From assembly GCF_902362185.1 (NCBI RefSeq), contig NC_044503.1, forward strand, positions 11,598,957 through 11,662,956: a stretch of 64,000 nt of DNA, read 5' to 3'. Source of the DNA: Chanos chanos. Taxonomy: Eukaryota > Chordata > Actinopteri > Gonorynchiformes > Chanidae. Under the pieces are notes generated by a model. That model searched no databases. It saw only the letters and a program-made list of their open reading frames with translations, and was not told the origin of the DNA. The position numbers and the translations under genes are program-made. This document shows, piece after piece, positions 51,497 through 64,000 of this stretch (positions within the stretch are counted from its first letter, which is position 1; each line of letters starts with the position of its first letter).

Positions 51497-51931
51497 AAAA
51501 AAGTTGAGGGACACTTGAATACCTTCAGTAAAATGACATAAGACATACTTCATTTTTTTTTTTTTTTTTTACACCAGGTTTGTCCAGGCAAGACTCTGGC
51601 CACTGGTGGTCCACTTTCTTTTTTGGGAAACAGAACCAACCGGGCACGCTCAACGGATCTGATCCCCAGCAGAAGTGAGTCTATAAATATTTATTGAACG
51701 TTTATATATTAAGAAAGGACATATAATTACGCAATCATCAGAGGTTCATGACCTCTTATGTTTTATAAGCATCCTAAAGATTACGCAACTTGTTTTAATG
51801 GCAGGACTGGAAGCTACACGGTGGTAAACGGTCAGGTGACCTGTGTCGCCAGGGAGATGGTACTGAAGAGGCAGATGAGTGAGAGTAGTGACTCTGGGAA
51901 GAATGAGCCTGGGATCCCAACTCCCTCATAG
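51107..51931 (+). CDS. ppdpf: PPDPF (exdpf), pancreatic progenitor differentiation factor
   Basis: Four coding exons, 51107-51161, 51379-51456, 51578-51674 and 51805-51931, join in frame (357 bp, 118 residues; human 114). The start MAAIPSSGSLIATHDYYRR, then GSTSSNSSCGSSEY, HPPGLSRQDSGHWWSTFFFG, matches the conserved N-terminal two thirds of PPDPF. The zebrafish gene is needed for exocrine pancreas expansion; the protein is small, soluble and Ser-rich, with no known catalytic domain. The C-terminal third (VVNGQVTCVAREMVLKRQ, then Ser-rich) differs from human, as expected for this fast-evolving part. The ATG follows GAGAAA. A 29-C run starts 10 bases after the exon 2 donor. Linkage to ptk6 is as in human 20q13.33. 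Poly(A) signal AATAAA at 52215-52220. Confidence 0.95.
51466..51494. repeat. C29 homopolymer beside a splice donor
   Basis: 29 consecutive C (51466-51494) then 8 A, starting 10 bases into ppdpf intron 2. Confidence 0.9.
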
Positions 51932-54900
51932 GCTCCGCCCATCGTTACATCGGTGTCATCTCGGGGGGTCACCAGTGTCAAACACAGGCGACGGAGTTAC
52001 CATTCTAGTGTTTTCCTTTTTCTTCTACGTTTTGTTTCTTGTAGTAGAAATGGGCTGCTTTAAATGTGTGTTTATATTATTACTCTTTTTTTTTTATCAA
52101 TGACCAAAACATTTCCTGATAGAACGAAAACAATTTCCATATGGCTTCACAAGTGTAGCGAAAAAAGATCAGTTAAAATGAGCATTTTTTTTTTGCCATA
52201 CTTTTATGCTGTTGAATAAACGTTGCAGTGCGGCCTGGACTTGTGTGGTTTTGTGATTCTTGCTACTCTTGACTGAGAGTTATTTTATCACAGCAAAACA
52301 ATAATGCCTTTCTTCAGAAACTGTCTTTTTTTTATGAATCTCTTTGAGGAGAAACAGTTGTGCATCTTTGTGTCTTATTACGTCTTGTTCATGAGAAGTC
52401 TTTTTGGGCTGTACAATTTATTTCTCAGGAAATTGTAAGATGGCTTGTTGAAAACCAAAAGTAGAATCTGAACTTATGCGGACAATTTGGAAAAAACCTC
52501 CAACAAACTTCGGTCTCTTCACCTGACACTCTTCACTTCACTTTCAACGGGAATATCTGCTGTCCGACACGACTGTTATCGTGTGCAATGATTGTAAAGG
52601 CCCAAAATCATTTAATACGCAGTTTCATTCCATGTGATCAAATAACCCGTTTTTTCTTCCATTTCATCATTTCACTATATCAAATATTCCCTCATTTCAT
52701 CGCGGACACCTTTTTTTTTTTTCTAAAGCTAAGAAAATGTTTTAAATCAAAGCAGCAGTAACTTGTAATTAAGGAAGGTATTTTAGGTCTTTCACTTGGT
52801 TATAACCTTTGTATTTTATGAAACGGGCACATAAAGAAAGAAGTCGTGGATGTACGTTCTTTGTGTGCCGTTTAAAAGCTCTCCCGTCAGTCTTCCACAG
52901 TCTGTTTGTGAGAGGCTTTAGCACTGTAGTCTGTGTTCTCAGACTTAAACAGGCTTAAATCAATTAGTTGGGGAAAGAGATACACACTGATTGCTCACAT
53001 GGTTTACGTAATGTCACATCTGTTTGGAAAAGCTGGGGCAGCTATTTATTGTGGGTACGTCAAGCTGTGAAAAACAAGAGACATTATGGCTTTGCAATGT
53101 ATGCTAACCTGATTTGTTAACCAAAGAACGGTGTTCCACACAACTGCCATGAGCAAAATACATGCACGGTTGAATGGAAACTGTGTGACACTTGACATTG
53201 TCATGTTTGGAAATAGAGCAGGGTTTTTCCTGCAGTGATATCCTATGAACCTGGAACTTGGTCTGGAAACTTCTGTTCTGACCTTGTGCAAACAGGTGGA
53301 AGCTGGCAAATGGGATCATTTGTTAACGAGCTTAGAATGAAATTTATTATCTCCGTTTGAACAATTTTTAACAGATACTTTATTTGCACTTTACTTTTGT
53401 GGATAGAGACAGGCGAAATCTATACACAAGAGAGTTTCAATCATTATCTCATTAAGAAATATCTCACGAATGAATCGTTTGCAATGCTATGATACATAAC
53501 TTAAAGGGTTTTTATTATTACTAATTTTTTTTAGGTTTGCAGATCATAAGTGTACAGACTTCCCTTCCTAAAACCAGGTCTGCCATGACAGGAGAGATTT
53601 AAGTTCAAGTCATCGGTACAGAAACTCCAAAAACGTTGAGCTGGACTGGAAGGTAATATATTCCATTTTCTACCTGTTTTCTTTTGGTTTTATTATGTTG
53701 TTCTGGATCTTGTTTGAACTGACTACAAAAGTATTTTCATTACAAATAGATACATCTGACCACATTAAAAGAAACAGATCTCCATTGCAGCTAATACCAG
53801 TAATAATAATGATACAGCCAAGATCTGTGTTTAATAACAAATTGGCAAAAAAATCCATTGTATTTAAAAAAACAAAAAACATAATATGAATAAAACCTGA
53901 ATTTTTTTTTTTTTTTTTGGAACTGTCTAGAGTGGAGAAACCTGGCAACCTTCAGTGTTTGTTTTTCAGTCAGCCAAACACGAAAACAACACAACACAAC
54001 ATGTTCCAAGTCCTGTAGAACTGAGCAGTCACGTATGCCACAATTTGGTAATGCCACAGTACTCTAAACCATATCTGAATGTGCCTAAATGTCACCCCCC
54101 CTCCCCCCATCTCACTGTGCAAATATAGTGTGTTGACAGTTCAGGTCTTTCTAAAAGGAGAATGGGGCTTGGTCTTCAGGCACCAGGGAATCTCCGAGCA
54201 TGCTGCTTTGTAAAAAAAAACGTGTTTGTTGAAGGCGGTTCCATGTTTTCATTCAGTCGGCTCGTCAAGGTTACTGTGGCAAAGGTGAACAGACTGGAAC
54301 ACTCTGGGAAACCACTGCCAGGGTGGGTTTTTTTTTTTTCAGTCACATAACATGTTATTTTGTCGTCTTTGGTTATAAACAGGGTTCTGAGACTTGCTAC
54401 AGTGTGTCAAACCCTTCTGCAAAACAGAGTGTGTTGAGGACCTTGGGGACGGATCGTTTTTCCAGATAAATCCAGGAACAAATGCTTGGCAAAAGCAGAC
54501 TCAGAAGATGCAGGTGGAACTGCTCTTAGAGTCGCTTTAACGCTTCAACAAAAAAAATCACCAAAATAGTATTACCCAAAAATAACATTAAGTAGAGAAA
54601 GAGTGAGTTAGGAGCCTTTTTTTTCATGTGAAATTATGAGCAACTCTTTGTTTGTGATCTGGTTTAATTTATGAATTGAGCTGTCTGTTTGGCACTCAGT
54701 CTAATAATAGAGCCAGAGGCTAGCAGTGCTCAGTAGCCGTTTAAACAGACTGTGTCATTCAAATATTTCATCTGAAGTGCTAGGTCACCCTGCTGAGATA
54801 AAAATACTAGGTCACCAAAGAGACCGGGTCTCCAGAAACCAAATGTAGATAATCACATAGCTCTAAAACAGACCCCTTCATCACTGTAGTCCTCTTTGGA

Positions 54901-56602
54901 TTGTCCTAAGTATGTAAAACTGTCATATCCATCATTTGTATATGCATATGCAACTGTCACATGCACAAAGCATCCAAATTGAAATGTGAGACTGACTAGC
55001 AGCATTTGTAGTAAGGTATTTTTTAAAAGATGATAACATGATAACAGTTGTTGGCCCGTTTGCAACAAAACTATACGGTCAAAATCAAACTTAATAGTTT
55101 TGTTATTTCATTTTGGTCATACAGAGAGAGTGTGTGACATTGTGATAGATTAAAGAGATGGATAATGCATTGGAGTGACAAGTGGTATAAAAAGCACGTG
55201 TGTGCATGTGCATGTGTGTACATGTAGCATGTTAAAAACAAAAGCTGATCCCATTTGTCATTTTTATGTTAGCGAGGTGTCACGGCCGTTTCTGTTTGGT
55301 TTGTCACGGTTTGTCACGCTCGGGATTTGAAGCATCTTATTTTTAAATCTGCATTCATCCACATCTAGAACAGCGGTCTGAGCAGAGCAGGGAACGGGAC
55401 AGGGCAGGGAGGGAGGTAATCTGGCTGTTATGGACACGCTGACAAAAGTAGAATCTGGGCCACACACAGCCACCTGCCCCACACACAGGAGGCTCCTGAC
55501 CCAGTTAATCCACTCAGCAGGACTGCAGAATTTGCATTTTCTCTAAAGCTACGTGGAGAGATGAAAAGAGACAGGGAAAAATAGTGTCCCTTACATTAAC
55601 AATTACACATCTCCCGTTTACCTTTGGGGACTATGTAATATTGCGTCTGGTTACCAGTGAAGGACCGTTAGACCAAAAGCACAAATGTTTTTTAAAGAAC
55701 GTGCGGACGTGACACGGTTCATTCGCTTCCCATTTTTGGCACGGTCCTCCGGTGCTCGGGTTTTACGTGCCATACTGACTGTTCGTGATGTTGCACTGCA
55801 GGTTCTCCTTAGTAAATCTATTTCTGATGTGCACGCGGTGAGAGCGCGGGCTGGCCGTGGCAGTACTCGTTACACTGTGTGTGATGATGGGGAAGTAGAC
55901 TATTTATTAATACGATTAAGTTACAGTGACTAACAATGACTGTTTCCTCTCTGGATAGCAGTCTTTAGTCTTCTGCTCCTCCTGAAGAGGGCAATTTTCA
56001 GTTTATAATCATAATAATAATAATGATAATAATAATAATAATTGTTGCGCCTATAATTTAATGTGAATGAATTTGGGGGGGAAAACTATATTTTTAAGTT
56101 GTGTAATGCATGCAGTATACCCACGGCGGGATATTGGCTACCTCTGTATAGTACAGAAAAACAACAAAATTGTGTTGGTGACCACCTGTGGTAAATCCAT
56201 GACACTGCACTCAACGTGATAGGTCATGTTAAAACGTTCAGGGATTGCGAAATGTCGCGTGCCTTACCGTAAAATCCAAGAAGGAGTCATCTTTCCAGAC
56301 ACTGTGGGCGTCGCGACTTACATTTATGTTACAACATGTTCTAGTTTAACGACTTTTTTTTTCTTTTCGAAAGAAAATATTTAATCTGATCTGCCGAATC
56401 TTTTGTGCTCTTTGAAATGAAATGAGGTGTTTAACGGAAAAGTACATGATTGGTACTAGAGTCATATCAGTTTCACTGTCTCTATGAGTAAGTGATAACA
56501 GCGAATTGCGAAACGTGTGAAAAGTCACACTGTGGTCCGCCTGTTTGTTTATTTGTTTATATTTTGGCTCTCGTCTTAGGTAGAAAATTTGATTCTTCCT
56601 TT

Positions 56603-56637
<35 letters not shown>

Positions 56638-57216
56638 CATACACACACATACATACATACAGGTTATAGTAAATTACAGTGTAAATGTCAAAGTAAAAGT
56701 CACAGCAAAGTAATGACTATTTACATTTCAAAAAATTTCATTTTCAAAATGAAATTATTTTGGTTTTATGGGGGGGGGGGGGGGGGGGGACCAACTTAGC
56801 CTGAAGGAACCAGAATGAATGATTTGTTAACAGTGTTTCCTCTCCTAAAGGTCTCTACCTCTTCCTCTTCCTCTGAAGTAAAATACTGAAGGACTCTGAC
56901 AATAAAACAAGGATTTAGGGAAAGTTGATAGTGTGTGTTTCTCTAGCATGTTCATTTTCATTGGCTAAAACACTACAGGGGAACCTCCGCGGATATACCC
57001 AAACTTTCTGTTCAGTTTTTAACAGCCTTACTGTGCACCACAGACTGATATAAGTGAGGTAATTAAGACATATGTGGCGTCTCTCTTTAAAAACAACACT
57101 TGTTACACACAGTCCAGCTTTTGACAACACTAATCCTTTCCATCATGGAAATTTGTGAACTTCTATTCAGTGTCCTCACTTCTCGTAATTAGTGCCCCCC
57201 TGTTGACCACTGTTCC
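51932..57216. other. ppdpf 3' UTR and intergenic DNA before ptk6
   Basis: The ppdpf mRNA should end near 52240. The remaining 5 kb has no gene-like frame or splice-framed exon that I recognise. It contains AAT-type repeats near 56010-56041, an AT/CATA microsatellite at 56607-56661, a G20 run at 56770-56789, and many T-runs. The 3' UTR of ptk6 (minus) must occupy the right-hand part. Confidence 0.55.
56607..56661. repeat. (AT)n/(ACAT)n microsatellite
   Basis: AT units followed by CATA units, about 55 bases. Confidence 0.92.
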
Positions 57217-63814
<6,598 letters not shown>

Positions 63815-64000
63815 TGGACATTGCGTTAAACGTACTCACTCAGTTGCTTTCTGGACCCATCAGAAATGTAAGTACATCGCCTTAAACTTCCTTGTCAAGT
63901 GTCATCCTCCAGGTGATAAGTATGGGAGGGACAAAGGGAGGGATTATGGACAGGGGAAAATACATCACCAACTGCTTGACAGCGCTAAGTGCACAATTTG
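63815..64000 (-). promoter_or_regulatory. ptk6 5' leader and promoter side
   Basis: This is the sequence upstream of the ptk6 ATG to the window end. No TATA box or acceptor is obvious in this stretch, so whether the leader is spliced is unknown. Confidence 0.3.

Overview
The window is vertebrate nuclear DNA, almost certainly from a teleost fish. Genes are split by short GT-AG introns, intergenic DNA is AT-rich and full of CA, CT and homopolymer repeats, and the fossil transposons (Tc1, hAT, LINE fragments, common fish repeat tails) are of teleost type. Gene content matches human 20q13.33: a bhlhe23-like gene, gid8, slc17a9, dnajc5, tpd52l2, ppdpf and ptk6. I cannot name the species.

Layout. 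1-7314: gene-poor DNA. 7315-7794: single-exon bHLH repressor gene (+). 9950-14625: gid8 (+), carrying a palindromic MITE in its last intron. 14877-22698: slc17a9, vesicular nucleotide transporter (+), 13 coding exons, with a Tc1 fossil in intron 1 and a LINE fragment in intron 9. About 23990-35930: dnajc5, cysteine string protein (+), with a long first intron holding two hAT fossils and a 3.6 kb 3' UTR. 36075-37200 (-): a compact corticotropin-releasing-hormone (CRH) family neuropeptide gene. 38641-48525: tpd52l2 (+) with three in-frame optional exons. 48831-48902 (-): tRNA-Glu(CTC). 51107-51931: ppdpf (+). 57217-63814 (-): ptk6-type non-receptor tyrosine kinase, 8 coding exons.

The main find is the minus-strand gene between dnajc5 and tpd52l2. 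It has a TATA box, a short non-coding first exon with a strong donor, one intron, and a second exon encoding a 145-residue prepropeptide. Near its end is a furin-type site, a CRH-like peptide and a Gly-Lys amidation end. Established human map positions put a CRH-family gene beside two other DNAJC5-type genes (CRH with DNAJC5B on 8q13, UCN with DNAJC5G on 2p23); BHLHE22 and TPD52 also lie on 8q. This window carries bhlhe23, dnajc5 and tpd52l2, so the peptide gene sits where the third paralogue (CRH2/teleocortin type) is expected. Human 20q13.33 has no such gene.

The genes do not form one pathway. They are an old syntenic block covering synaptic vesicle function (slc17a9, dnajc5), peptide signalling (crh2-like), vesicle trafficking (tpd52l2), ubiquitin ligase scaffolding (gid8), transcription (bhlhe23-like), epithelial kinase signalling (ptk6) and pancreatic development (ppdpf). 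All exon joins were worked out by hand from reading frame, splice consensus and remembered family sequences; no alignment or database search was run.
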